Assembly (NCBI GenBank): GCA_045863555.1
Contig: BTUU01000035.1
Span: forward strand, 1 to 26,563
Origin: JACRLV01 sp045863555
Lineage (GTDB): Bacteria; Planctomycetota; Phycisphaerae; UBA1845; Fen-1342
Direction: 5' to 3'
DNA length: 26,563 bases
The first letter of the stretch is position 1, and each line of letters opens with the position of its first letter. Made by a program: the position numbers and the translations under genes. The notes below the pieces were generated by a model that saw only the letters and a program-made list of their open reading frames with translations, did not search any database and was not told the origin of the DNA. This document shows, one piece after another, positions 8,115 through 16,664 of this stretch.

Positions 8115-8834
8115 TCAGCGTGCGTTCGGCGGCGTCCGATCCGCGATCATCCCTCGCGCCTCGTCGATTCCGATCACGCAGGCGCTCACATCGGCGAGCG
8201 TGCGAATCTCCTCGGGCGTTCGGGCTAGTTCCAGCGTAAAACGCCCGATCGCCGTGCGCCGCAGGCCGATGAGGCCGCCGCCCGTGCCGAGGCGCTCGCC
8301 GATGTCGCGGATCAGCGCGCGAATGTATGTCCCGCGCCCACACGCGACCTCGAATTCCAGGACCGGCCATTCGTATCGGAGCAGTTTCGTCCAGTAGATC
8401 GTGATCGGCCGGGCCTTGTGCTCGACCGCCTCGCCGCGCCGCTCCATCAGGTAGGAGGGCAGGCCGCCGACCTTCAGCGCGCTGACGGCCGGCGGTACTT
8501 GCTCGATCTCGCCCTGGAACTCCGCCAGTACCTGCGCGACACGTTCGCGCGTCGGCGGCGTCTCTACCGGTACGTCGATCCACGGCCGCTCGACGTCGTA
8601 GCACGCATTCGTCACGTCGAGCCGCGCCGTCGCGCGGTAGACCTTCGGCAGGCCCATCAACGATTCGACCAGCTTCGTCGCCTTGCCCAGGCACAGGATC
8701 AGCACGCCGTCGGCCGACGGGTCCAGCGTGCCGGCGTGGCCGCTCTTGCGCTGCCGCGTAGCCGTGCGGACGGCGTAGAGCGCCTGCGTGCTGGTGATGC
8801 CCAGCGGCTTGTTGACGACGACGAGACCGTCCAC
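8115..8834 (-). CDS. truB: tRNA pseudouridine(55) synthase TruB
   Basis: 239 residues. The start codon is GTG at 8834, preceded by GGAAGGAA eight bases upstream. It opens GLVVVNKPLGITST, the TruB motif. GHAGTLDPSADGVL carries the catalytic aspartate at residue 38. Also present are the motif PPAVSALKVGGLPSYLMERR and the active-site strand CGRGTYIRALIRDIGERLG. The enzyme converts U55 of tRNA to pseudouridine in the T loop. The segment after strand RATARLDVT reads NACYDVERPW rather than the usual TDTxDAEG, a local divergence. It is short (no clear PUA extension). It follows the HtrA-like genes by 59 bases in the same direction, an unrelated housekeeping gene at the end of the cluster. Confidence 0.95.
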   Translation of the reverse strand: MDGLVVVNKPLGITSTQALYAVRTATRQRKSGHAGTLDPSADGVLILCLGKATKLVESLMGLPKVYRATARLDVTNACYDVERPWIDVPVETPPTRERVAQVLAEFQGEIEQVPPAVSALKVGGLPSYLMERRGEAVEHKARPITIYWTKLLRYEWPVLEFEVACGRGTYIRALIRDIGERLGTGGGLIGLRRTAIGRFTLELARTPEEIRTLADVSACVIGIDEARGMIADRTPPNAR

Positions 8835-8893
8835 GGGCAGTTCCTTCCGGTGCGGCGTGTAACGGTAACGGGAAGCGGAGGAATCCGCGATTT

Positions 8894-10087
8894 TCAGGGA
8901 GCGGGCGCGGAGGCGGGGTGAGACGCCGGCTGCGACGCCGGCCGCGTGCGGAAATCCTCCGCGCTTGCGAGCCGGACTTTTGCCGTGTGCGTCGCCTCGC
9001 CTCTTCGATAACGCAGTTCAACTTCGTCGCCCGCGGCCTTCAGCGCGATCGCGCGCCGGAAATCGACGATCCGGATCGTGGGGACGTCGTCGACGGCAAT
9101 GACGACGTCTCCCTCGGCAAGCCCCGCGGCCGCGGCGGGACCACTGGGCGGCGCGGTGATGCGGAGGCCGTCGGCAGCGCGCGGCTGCGGCTGCGTCGCG
9201 GGCGGCTGCGGGAACCCCGGCGGACCGGGCTGCGGTTTCGAAGGCGGCGGGTTCCAGCCGCCGACGACGGGATCGCGGAGGTCGAACACGACGCCGAGCA
9301 GGCCGCGGTGCAGATTCTCCCCGCGGGCCAGCCGATCGACACGGCGGTGGATCTGGTCGATGTGCACCGCAAAGCCGATTCCCGAGTCGTACTTGTCGAT
9401 TTCCGCGAATTCGTCGTCGCTCAGGCCGATCGGCACGCAGATCCCGAGGCAGTCGCCGTCGATGTCGATCAGCGGGCCGCCGTAGTTCACGGGCGAGAGC
9501 TTCGCATCGGTCTGGATCGCCTGGCCGGACATGCGCGGCAGGCCGCTGATGATGCCCAGCGAAACGGCGGGCGTGCGGCTGCCGTGGCCGAAGCCGGCCG
9601 CGATCGTCCACTGGCCGGGGCGGAGCTGCGCCGGGGTTTTCCAGGTCGCCGCGGGCAGGCCGGCGGCTTCGACCTTGAGCAGGGCGAGCCGCGACTGCTG
9701 ATCGCGGGCGAGGAGCCGGGCCACGAAACGCCGGTCATCGGCCAGCGTGACGGTGATGATCGACGGGTCGCGGACGAAATTGAATGTGCTGGAGAGAATC
9801 AACCCGTCGGCGGACCAGATGACGCCGGTGGTCGGGCCGTCGGCGGTGCGGAAACCGGCGGCGCGTGTCTCGCCCTCTTCCTCCCTGACGGGCTGCGCGC
9901 CGCCGATCGTCTCAATGCGGACGATCGACTGGCGGGCTTTCTCGATCGCGGCCTGGAAGACGACGGTCTGGGCGGAACGAAGAGGCGATTCGTCCCCACG
10001 CGCGAACGCGGACGACGAGGCCAGCAGTACGCCGGACGCCACCGCATAAGAAAGGAGCCGCCGGGCAAGGCCGCCGGGTCGAATCAT
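8894..10087 (-). CDS. HtrA-like pseudoprotease: trypsin-like fold plus PDZ, catalytic triad lost
   Basis: 397 residues. The ATG at 10087 overlaps the TGA of the upstream HtrA-like gene by four bases (ATGA). An N-terminal signal or anchor segment (LLSYAVASGVLLASSSAFA) is followed by an S1C/HtrA trypsin-like domain (about 40-255), a Pro/Gln-rich linker (about 278-305) and a PDZ domain (about 305-375, ending VELRYRRGEATHTAKVRL). The C-terminal tail is rich in PAS repeats. By alignment with the intact domain of the neighbouring gene, the catalytic His is Phe102 (LSSTFNF), the Asp is Arg133 (SRLALLK) and the Ser is Tyr202 (SPVNYGGPL). The flanking fold residues are kept (GGPL, LGIISG). It should therefore bind but not cleave, perhaps as a partner or regulator of the active protein next door. 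The start was chosen for coupling and signal peptide; the longer frame to 10201 lies inside the neighbour. Confidence 0.85.
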   Translation of the reverse strand: MIRPGGLARRLLSYAVASGVLLASSSAFARGDESPLRSAQTVVFQAAIEKARQSIVRIETIGGAQPVREEEGETRAAGFRTADGPTTGVIWSADGLILSSTFNFVRDPSIITVTLADDRRFVARLLARDQQSRLALLKVEAAGLPAATWKTPAQLRPGQWTIAAGFGHGSRTPAVSLGIISGLPRMSGQAIQTDAKLSPVNYGGPLIDIDGDCLGICVPIGLSDDEFAEIDKYDSGIGFAVHIDQIHRRVDRLARGENLHRGLLGVVFDLRDPVVGGWNPPPSKPQPGPPGFPQPPATQPQPRAADGLRITAPPSGPAAAAGLAEGDVVIAVDDVPTIRIVDFRRAIALKAAGDEVELRYRRGEATHTAKVRLASAEDFRTRPASQPASHPASAPAP

Positions 10088-12846
10088 GGCGCGGCCTCCA
10101 CGGGAATTTCGACCGTCTTCAGTTCTTCGCCGCGCTTGAGGACGACTTCGAGCTTCGGCGTGCGTTTCAGCTTCCGCAGCGCGGCCGCGACGTCGTCGCA
10201 CGTGGCGACGGACTGCCCCGCGATCGACATGATCAGGTCGTCGGGCATCACGCCCGCGAGGTACGCGGGCGAACCGGGGCGGACGCGCTCCACATACGCC
10301 GGGCGCTCACGACCGCCGAGATCGAGAAGGCGGATGCCGAGGGCGAGCAGATCGACGCCGGCGGCCGCGCTCGCGGCCTCACCATCGTGCGACCGCCCCG
10401 CGAGGAACGCCGTAACTTCCTCGGCGGGCAGGGCGTAATTTGCAAACGTATTCGTACGCGTGCTCTTCACGAGCGGCCCGATGACGCCGACGAGGCGGCC
10501 CGCGGCGTCGACCAGGGCCCCGCCCGCGGACCCCGGCGTCGCGACGATCATGTCCGTATAGATGACCTCGCCCTCGTAGGGAAAATCCTGGGCGCGGCGC
10601 CGGGCGGCCAGTTCGCCGCGGGCGGAGAACACACCCAGCGAGACCGACACCGCTTCGGGCCCCTCGGCGACCTTGAACGTATTGGACGCGGAGATGAGCC
10701 AGTCACCGGGCACGAGCCGCGACGTATCGGCAGGTTCCAGCGCGGGCAATCCTTCGGCGTCGATCTTCAGCTCGGCAAGCCGGCGCGTCTCGTCGCGCCG
10801 CACGACGGTCGCGGGGTAGCGGCGGCCGTCGGCGAGAACGACGCGCAGCGAAGGATCTTCCAGGATCGCAGAACTCACGGTGACGATGCGGCCGTCCGCC
10901 GCGACGATCACGCCGCTCGCGTAGCTCTTCACCGTCCCGATGCCCGCGGCGTAGATTTTCACGACGCCGGCCTGCGCGGCGGCGATCGCGGCATCGAAGC
11001 CGCCGACGTCATCCGGGGCGGCGATGGCTGTCGCCGGAATCGCAGTCGGCGTGTCTTCGCCCGGAGGGCGCACGAAAGTTGCCAGGGACTTCAGTCCCTG
11101 GACAGCCGCCCTATCTCCTCTCGCCCGGAGGGCGATCGAGGGTCTCCCCGCGGCTCCGCTCGGCTGAAGATCATGCGCCGGAGTCGGCGACGACTCCGGC
11201 TGACTTGCCGGCTCCGAACTCGGCTGCGTTGACGGCTGCGAACTCGGCTCGCTCGCGGCCTCGCGTGCGCGAAACTCGACACGCTCGAGCTTTACCCTCG
11301 CAGGTTCATCCTGAGGCAAAACGCGCGTCCACGACCCCATCCAACATCCGAGCGCGTCCGGCTGCCACCGGCTCAGCACAGTCTCGCCGTCTACAAACGC
11401 CGCACCCACGATCTGATCCGAGACAGGATCAAAGAACCAGCGTGTCGCGCGCTTCTCTTCGCCCCGTCGTTCGACAACCGCAACGACGCGGCCATCAATT
11501 TCGTCCGCCCCCGCAAGTTCCCATGCCTCATCGAGCGCCGGTCGCGCCCACGCCGGCCACACGATCGCCGCGAATTCTGACGCCGCTCGTGTGTCCTGCG
11601 AATTGTTGGGCTGCGAGCTCGCCATTCGAAGCGCGGGCGACGCTCGGGCCTGCTCGCCACGAATCTCGACCGGTGCGTCCTCACGCGTCACTGACAATCG
11701 CCAGACTGCCGCCTGCGTGTCCACGGGAACATCCGCCGGACAAGCGCGTCGCGCATTTCCCAAAATCGCCTGAACCTCAACCTGATTCCGATCGAGATCG
11801 AACGCGTAACGCACGTTGCCCGTGAGCGGAACGCGCTCCAGCCGCGCCTGCGCCTCGACGATCCGCCCGGCCTGTTCGAACCGCAGCGCCGTCAGCCAGC
11901 CGGCCGGCAGAATCGCGATCGCGTTGTTGAAATCGTTGGCCGTGCGCATCGGCCGGCCGTCGACCGCGAGCAGCTTGTCGCCCAGTCGCAGGCCCGCCTT
12001 TTCGGCCGGCGAGAAATCCTGCATCGCGCTGATCACGAGATCGTCGCCGATGGGCTGAACCGTCGCCCCGAGCGTGCCGTGCTCCATGAGTCGCCCGGCG
12101 CGCAGACCGGGGATGAAGCGGCGCACCTGGTTGATCGTCACCGCGTACCCGAGGCCGACGTTTACGCGGCCGCGCTCCTCGAAGGAGGCCCGGCCGTTGA
12201 TGCCGATGATCTCGCCGCGGGCGCTGAATAGCGGCCCGCCCGAGTTGCCGGGATTGATCGACGTCGAGACCTGGATGCAGTCGGCGTATTCCAGCAGGTT
12301 TCCCTGCCCCTCCTGGTAGCGGTGCAGACCGCTGATGATGCCGCTCGTGATGGTCGGGCGAAGATCCTCGGCGACGAGAAACGGATTGCCCATCGCGGAG
12401 ACATACTCGCCGACCTTGAGCGCGTCCGAGTCACCGAGCGGAGCGTAGTCGAAGCGTTCCTTGCCCGAGAGCCTGAAGAGGGCGATATCCCCGCCGGGGT
12501 CGATGCCCAGCAGCTCCAGCGGATAGAGCTGACCGTCGGAAAGCCCGCCGAGACCGCGCCGCGACGCCACGAACTCCTGGACGACGTGGTAATTCGTCAG
12601 GCCGTAGCCGTCGGGCCGGAAGATCACGCCGCTGCCGCCGCCGCCCTTGGCCGGGTCGGCAAAGATGCAGACCGTGGCGCGGGCGCAGCGATCGAAGACT
12701 TCGACGCGCCGGGCCTCCGCTTCGCGCACGAGCCGGCGCGCGGCGTCGAGATCCGGCGACGATTGGGCGGCGGCCGAACCTGCCGCCGCGACGAGCGCCG
12801 TGAGCGAGAGCGCTCTCAACCAGCGCCGAAGCCGTGCGGTGCTCAT
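10084..12846 (-). CDS. Large two-module HtrA-like protein: active trypsin-like domain, PDZ, linker, degenerate trypsin-like domain, PDZ
   Basis: 920 residues from the ATG at 12846, which overlaps the NPCBM gene's TGA (ATGA). A signal peptide (ALSLTALVAAAGSAAA) precedes trypsin-like domain 1 (about 48-245) with an intact triad: His87 in TNYHVV, Asp120 in GGDIALF and Ser202 in PGNSGGPL. PDZ 1 is at about 255-338 (AEKAGLRLGDKLLAVDGRPM). Residues 340-525 are a region I cannot name. A Ser/Pro/Gln-rich linker (530-560) is followed by a stretch coded by palindromic DNA (see the repeat at 11057). Trypsin-like domain 2 (about 615-815) has Ser659, Arg689 and Ala774 at the triad positions (TVSSAIL, RRLAELK, PGSAGGAL), so it is inactive. 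PDZ 2 is at 845-915. A periplasmic protease or sensor role is inferred. Confidence 0.88.
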   Translation of the reverse strand: MSTARLRRWLRALSLTALVAAAGSAAAQSSPDLDAARRLVREAEARRVEVFDRCARATVCIFADPAKGGGGSGVIFRPDGYGLTNYHVVQEFVASRRGLGGLSDGQLYPLELLGIDPGGDIALFRLSGKERFDYAPLGDSDALKVGEYVSAMGNPFLVAEDLRPTITSGIISGLHRYQEGQGNLLEYADCIQVSTSINPGNSGGPLFSARGEIIGINGRASFEERGRVNVGLGYAVTINQVRRFIPGLRAGRLMEHGTLGATVQPIGDDLVISAMQDFSPAEKAGLRLGDKLLAVDGRPMRTANDFNNAIAILPAGWLTALRFEQAGRIVEAQARLERVPLTGNVRYAFDLDRNQVEVQAILGNARRACPADVPVDTQAAVWRLSVTREDAPVEIRGEQARASPALRMASSQPNNSQDTRAASEFAAIVWPAWARPALDEAWELAGADEIDGRVVAVVERRGEEKRATRWFFDPVSDQIVGAAFVDGETVLSRWQPDALGCWMGSWTRVLPQDEPARVKLERVEFRAREAASEPSSQPSTQPSSEPASQPESSPTPAHDLQPSGAAGRPSIALRARGDRAAVQGLKSLATFVRPPGEDTPTAIPATAIAAPDDVGGFDAAIAAAQAGVVKIYAAGIGTVKSYASGVIVAADGRIVTVSSAILEDPSLRVVLADGRRYPATVVRRDETRRLAELKIDAEGLPALEPADTSRLVPGDWLISASNTFKVAEGPEAVSVSLGVFSARGELAARRRAQDFPYEGEVIYTDMIVATPGSAGGALVDAAGRLVGVIGPLVKSTRTNTFANYALPAEEVTAFLAGRSHDGEAASAAAGVDLLALGIRLLDLGGRERPAYVERVRPGSPAYLAGVMPDDLIMSIAGQSVATCDDVAAALRKLKRTPKLEVVLKRGEELKTVEIPVEAAP
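11057..11200. repeat. Cluster of perfect palindromes inside the HtrA-like coding sequence
   Basis: Four hairpins lie in 144 bases. TCGCCCGGAGGGCG occurs at 11057-11070 and again at 11121-11134 (5-bp stem, GGA loop). 11082-11101 is a self-complementary pair of 9-base arms (CCAGGGACT and AGTCCCTGG) around TC. 11177-11200 has 10-base arms (GCCGGAGTCG and CGACTCCGGC) around GCGA. They code for the linker before the second trypsin-like domain (the part reading SIALRARGDRAAVQG and GLKSLATFVRPPGED), which is unlike either protease module. The reading frame is undisturbed. Confidence 0.7.
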
Positions 12847-14102
12847 CGGATCAACCGCGCGAACGCCCAGCACACCTGGTCCGAGAGATCGAGATCGTCG
12901 CCGAATTCCACGCGCAGTTCGAGCACCTCGACGCTCGCGACATCGACGAGAATCTCGCGCGGCTCATCACCGCCGCGGACGCCGCGCGCCTCCCAGAGCG
13001 TCTGGCCATCGCCGACGACGATGACGTCGACCGCGCCGCGGCGGCCCATTTCGTCGGAAATGCCGACCGTCGCCGCAAATTGCCGGGCCGCCCGGTTGAT
13101 CGCGTAAATGAGCCGCGACTGGCTGTGCATCGACACGCCCTTGGAGTAGGTCCGGCCGCCGAGCGTGATCGGCCCGCCCGGCAGGCTGCGGTCGAACACC
13201 GGCTCCCAGCGGTAGTCCAGGAACGGCGTGAATTCGTAGAGCCGGGGCGGAATGTCCGACAGAAACGCCATGCGGCCGCTGCGCGCCTCCACGCGTTCGA
13301 TCGCCGGCCACGCGACGGTGCGGCGGCCCAGCGACGGCGATTCGAGCGTAATCTCGCGCGCATCCCCGCCGATGACGCGGCCCGCGAGCCGCGCCCCGCT
13401 CCGCAGGTGGACCACGGTCGGCTGCTCCGTCGGCGCGGGCCGGCCGAGCACGACGCCCGCCAGTTTCTCCCAGGGGATGGGCAGATCCCGGTCCTTCCAG
13501 CGAAACTGCACCTGCGCCTGCGTCCAGCGCGTGACGCCCCCGCGCAGCACGACCGGCTCGTCGCCTTTCATCAGGATTACCGCGTCGTCGACGGCCTCGG
13601 TGAGGGATGCCTGTTCGCTGAACGCCTTGCGCGTCGGTTCGCTCGCATCGGTCAAAACGAGGGAGCGGGCGTCTGCGAGGCCGATCTTCACCGACTCTCC
13701 GCCGGGCACGTCGACCACGACGCGGTCCGCGTCCTCCCCGACGATCCGGCCGAAGATCGACGACCCGTCGGCCAGCTCGAACCGCCAGCCCGACGGAACG
13801 GGCGGGCGAAAGCCCTCAACAGGGGCCAGCGGCCGCAGTTCGAGAATATCCGCCCAGCCGAACGCGTTTTCCCCGCGGTCGTCGACGAGCGTGATTTCCG
13901 GCGCGACACTGAGCAGTCGTCCGGAATGCCCCACCCCGAGAAGGTCGATCACCTGAAACTGAGGTTCGAAGGGCGCCACCGCGGCGGACGGCCCGATTGC
14001 CGGGGCGGGCGCGGGATCCTGCGCCGCCGCCTGCGCAAGCAAGACGGCCATCGCCACGTGCAGGCACACGCTCGCGCGAATGGAAATCGCTCCCTGCTGC
14101 AT
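12843..14102 (-). CDS. Exported NPCBM/NEW2-domain protein
   Basis: 419 residues from the ATG at 14102 (GGGAGG ten bases upstream). It has a signal peptide (SVCLHVAMAVLLAQAAA). Residues 45-270 contain repeated short beta modules of the DGSSIFGRIVGEDADRVVVD and GARLAGRVIGGDAREITLES type, resembling SH3-like strands. The C-terminal 140 residues are an NPCBM-like beta-sandwich, with the family marks LGGRTYSKGVSMHSQSRLIY, FAATVGISDEMG and VVGDGQTLWEA. NPCBM domains are associated with carbohydrate binding, often in glycoside hydrolases; here there is no catalytic domain. It sits between the helical-repeat protein and the HtrA-like protein and is translationally coupled to the latter by a 4-base overlap. 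A role in binding envelope polysaccharide is inference. Confidence 0.88.
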   Translation of the reverse strand: MQQGAISIRASVCLHVAMAVLLAQAAAQDPAPAPAIGPSAAVAPFEPQFQVIDLLGVGHSGRLLSVAPEITLVDDRGENAFGWADILELRPLAPVEGFRPPVPSGWRFELADGSSIFGRIVGEDADRVVVDVPGGESVKIGLADARSLVLTDASEPTRKAFSEQASLTEAVDDAVILMKGDEPVVLRGGVTRWTQAQVQFRWKDRDLPIPWEKLAGVVLGRPAPTEQPTVVHLRSGARLAGRVIGGDAREITLESPSLGRRTVAWPAIERVEARSGRMAFLSDIPPRLYEFTPFLDYRWEPVFDRSLPGGPITLGGRTYSKGVSMHSQSRLIYAINRAARQFAATVGISDEMGRRGAVDVIVVGDGQTLWEARGVRGGDEPREILVDVASVEVLELRVEFGDDLDLSDQVCWAFARLIR

Positions 14103-14135
14103 CCCGGCCCTGCCTCCCTGCGTGCGGCTCGCGGA

Positions 14136-15203
14136 TTATTTCTGTTCCGCCAGCGAGCGATAGTACTGTTCCACGAGCTGTCGATAGCGCGACGGGAAGC
14201 GCTCCTTGATGGACTGGAGGATGCGCTCACGCTCCGCCGGGGGCAACTGGCCCCACGATTCGCCCGGCGTCGCGCGGGGAGCCGAATGGAGGTCCATCGA
14301 ACCATCGCCGCCCTCGGGCGCGTCCGATTCCTCCTTGGGCGTCGTTTGCGGCCCGCCCTGCTGCTTGCCCTTGTCGCGCCGGGCCTGCCGCTGGCCGCCC
14401 TGGCCTTTCTGCGACTGCTCTTTCTGCTCCTCCTCCTGGATGAGCTTGTCGAGCAGCGCCAGGACGTCCTCCTGACGCTTGGTCACTCGCTCGGTCGTGT
14501 CCACCGTGCGGAGGCGGTCGGCGACGTATTGCATGACGGTGGCGACTTCATCGAGCGTGCCCTTTTCGCGCCGCTCAATTTCGAGCAGCATCTGCCGGAC
14601 GCCGACCTGGATGGCCTCCGGCGCGCCCGAGTAGTGCTCGCGGATTTTCGCGAGCGTCCCGGCGGCCGCGTCAAAACGCAGATTCCGGGCCTCGCAGAAC
14701 GCGCGCAGAAACGCCAGATGCGGTGCGTACGGCGTGTGGGCGTCGAGAACCTCGCGCGACAGCGCCGGTTCAGCCAGGCGCTGCTCGGCTTCCTCGTATC
14801 GCCCCAGATCAACCATCGCGCGGATCTCGAAATACGCGGCATTGGCTTTCACGTATGGGTCCGGGCTGTCGCGCAGCGGCGCGAGTGCCTCGATCACGGC
14901 CTCGGCATTCCCGGCGTCGAACGCCTCCAATCCGCGGCGATACGCCGCATCGAGGACCGCGAGCCCGTCGGGAACGAAGCCCTGCGGCGCACGCGTGTAG
15001 CGGCTGAAACCGTCGCGCACGGTCGCGACCGCGATGGGCGACTCGGCGGCGCGGGTCTTCAGGTGATCGAGAAAAGCCGTATTGAGGGCGTCGATGCGGG
15101 CCCGCTCGTCGACCCGTCCGCGCGGGGAGATGGCGTCTGCGGCGCCGGCTGCCGGACACGCGGAGACGATCGCGGCGAAGACCAGCATCACTCTCGCGTG
15201 CAT
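14136..15203 (-). CDS. Exported helical-repeat protein with charged low-complexity tail, function unknown
   Basis: 355 residues. The ATG at 15203 is preferred over a TTG six bases upstream because GAGAGGG is correctly spaced from it. A signal peptide ends near GAADA. Residues 70-225 are helical and TPR-like (for example ALEAFDAGNAEAVIEALAPL... and AMVDLGRYEEAEQRLAEPAL). A Gln/Lys/Gly-rich low-complexity stretch follows (about 245-300; EEEQKEQSQKGQGG). The C-terminal module is WGQLPPAERERILQSIKERF... ending RYRQLVEQYYRSLAEQK, which resembles C-termini found on vWA-operon proteins in planctomycetes. The gene starts two bases after the stop of the coiled-coil gene. I do not know the function; the context suggests a part of the MoxR/vWA system. 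Confidence 0.75.
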   Translation of the reverse strand: MHARVMLVFAAIVSACPAAGAADAISPRGRVDERARIDALNTAFLDHLKTRAAESPIAVATVRDGFSRYTRAPQGFVPDGLAVLDAAYRRGLEAFDAGNAEAVIEALAPLRDSPDPYVKANAAYFEIRAMVDLGRYEEAEQRLAEPALSREVLDAHTPYAPHLAFLRAFCEARNLRFDAAAGTLAKIREHYSGAPEAIQVGVRQMLLEIERREKGTLDEVATVMQYVADRLRTVDTTERVTKRQEDVLALLDKLIQEEEQKEQSQKGQGGQRQARRDKGKQQGGPQTTPKEESDAPEGGDGSMDLHSAPRATPGESWGQLPPAERERILQSIKERFPSRYRQLVEQYYRSLAEQK

Positions 15204-15205
15204 CG

Positions 15206-16654
15206 TCAATCCCTCTCATTCATTCGCCGCGCCAGGTCGACGAGCTGCGCCTGCCGCTTCGAGAGCGACTGCGCCTCGGCGGCGGCGTTCGGATCGCCGG
15301 CGGCCGCCTCGGGCGACGGCGTGCGTTCGTTCAGCCGCACCTGCGCGGCGCGCAGGAGCTTCAATTCGGCGCTGGCCGGGAGAAGCGGCTGCTGCCCGTC
15401 GTTGGACGGAGGCGACTGCTGCTGCTGCTCTTCCTTGCGCTGCTCATCGCGGCGGCGCTCGACGGCGCCGAGAATCTCCTCGATCCCCGAGATCACCTGG
15501 TCGATGCGCTCCACGGTCGCCTTCGACGCATTCCCGTTTTCCAGCCGGAGCGCGACGTCCGACATGTCGCCCGCAATCTGGCGGATCAGCTCGGGCACGA
15601 TGACGGTCGTGCCTTCATCAACGACGATCCGAAGCGTCGACTCACACTGGTCGGCGAGATCCCGCTGCGTCCGGGCGGCCGCGGCAATCGCCGCGCGATC
15701 CGCCTGTGCTCGATTCTCCGTAGTGTCCGCCGCCGCCGGTTCGACATCCGCCTTGAGCTGTCTCTCCGCGGCGAGCATCTCCCGCAGCCGCGTCTCCAGG
15801 GCCGCGAGCGTCTCCTCGGTCTCTTCCTTGCGCACCTGCCGCAGCGCGTCGTCGAGCTCGTCGAGCGCGTTCTGGAGATTCTCGACCGCGGATTCCTGCT
15901 GTTCGATCGCGTCTCCGGGCTTCTGCTGGCCGAGCTTGTCGGCCGCCTGGCGCATCTGCTCGGACGCCTGGCGCATGGATTCGCCGCCCGGTTTTTCGGA
16001 TTTTCCGGCGGCAGGATCACCCTGCATCTGCTTTGCGACGTCCGCGGCGCTGCGCTGCGTCTCGCGCTGCGACTGTTCGAGCTTTCGGAGCGCTTCCGGG
16101 CTCGCTTCGCCCTGCGGCGCGCCCTTCGCGCCGTCGCCTTCCGCCTGTTCCTGAGCGCTTTTGGCGCGGCGGGTGCGATAGTTGTTCTCCGTCTGGCGTT
16201 CGATCAACTCTCGAATCTGCCGCTTGATCTTCTCCAGCGCGCGCCGTTCCTCGCGGCGCTCGTCGATCTCGTTCGTCGGCGTCGTGAGCAGCTTCATCAG
16301 CGCGTCGAGTTCCTTCAGGACGGCGGACTGCCCGCTGTCCGCGTCGCTCAGCTTTTCCGAGCGCAGCAGCGCAACCAGCGTCTCCAGTCGGGATTTGAGC
16401 TGCGACTTGCCCGCCTGCTCCAGCGCCGACCGGAGCCGCTCGGCCTTTTCCGGCTCGCGGGCTTCGAGCGACTTCGACAGCTTGAGCATGATGTCTTCGA
16501 GCCGCTGTACCCGCGTGAGAATCGACCGCTGACGCTCCGCCAGGGAGAGCGAGGCCGGAGTCTGCCCGGCGGCCGCACCGGCCAGCAGCAGAGCGAGTCC
16601 GACGGCGATGAGCCGCAGGCGTGAACCGGGATTTCTGAATCCAGCCGTATTCAT
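15206..16654 (-). CDS. Exported long coiled-coil protein, function unknown
   Basis: 482 residues with a signal peptide (RLRLIAVGLALLLAGAAAGQ). Nearly all of the rest is alpha-helical and charged, with heptad-like runs (RVQRLEDIMLKLSKSLEARE, IDERREERRALEKIKRQIRE, LQNALDELDDALRQVRKEET) broken by a Gly/Ala-rich segment near 165-185 and a Gln-rich one near 415-425 (EEQQQQSPPSNDGQQ). No catalytic motif is seen. The ATG at 16654 lies only ten bases after the upstream stop and has no Shine-Dalgarno; re-initiation after the preceding gene is likely. It probably forms an extended scaffold working with the DUF4175-like protein, which has a similar helical C-terminal region. Confidence 0.75.
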   Translation of the reverse strand: MNTAGFRNPGSRLRLIAVGLALLLAGAAAGQTPASLSLAERQRSILTRVQRLEDIMLKLSKSLEAREPEKAERLRSALEQAGKSQLKSRLETLVALLRSEKLSDADSGQSAVLKELDALMKLLTTPTNEIDERREERRALEKIKRQIRELIERQTENNYRTRRAKSAQEQAEGDGAKGAPQGEASPEALRKLEQSQRETQRSAADVAKQMQGDPAAGKSEKPGGESMRQASEQMRQAADKLGQQKPGDAIEQQESAVENLQNALDELDDALRQVRKEETEETLAALETRLREMLAAERQLKADVEPAAADTTENRAQADRAAIAAAARTQRDLADQCESTLRIVVDEGTTVIVPELIRQIAGDMSDVALRLENGNASKATVERIDQVISGIEEILGAVERRRDEQRKEEQQQQSPPSNDGQQPLLPASAELKLLRAAQVRLNERTPSPEAAAGDPNAAAEAQSLSKRQAQLVDLARRMNERD

Positions 16655-16664
16655 CTAAACCATA

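Noticed and set aside
10088..10201. Longer start for the pseudoprotease gene
   Set aside because: The added residues are a frame-shifted reading of the neighbouring gene's PDZ; the ATGA overlap and signal peptide support 10087.
11058..11134. Intrinsic terminator inside the HtrA-like gene
   Set aside because: The stems lack T-runs on either strand and lie in an unbroken reading frame with a conserved domain after them.
12834..16154. 1106-residue open frame on the + strand (and similarly long ones at 16758-18821, 18662-21073 and 21409-23391)
   Set aside because: These run opposite to well-supported genes, read as Arg/Ala/Asp-rich sequence with no domain, signal peptide or ribosome site, and arise from third-position GC bias.
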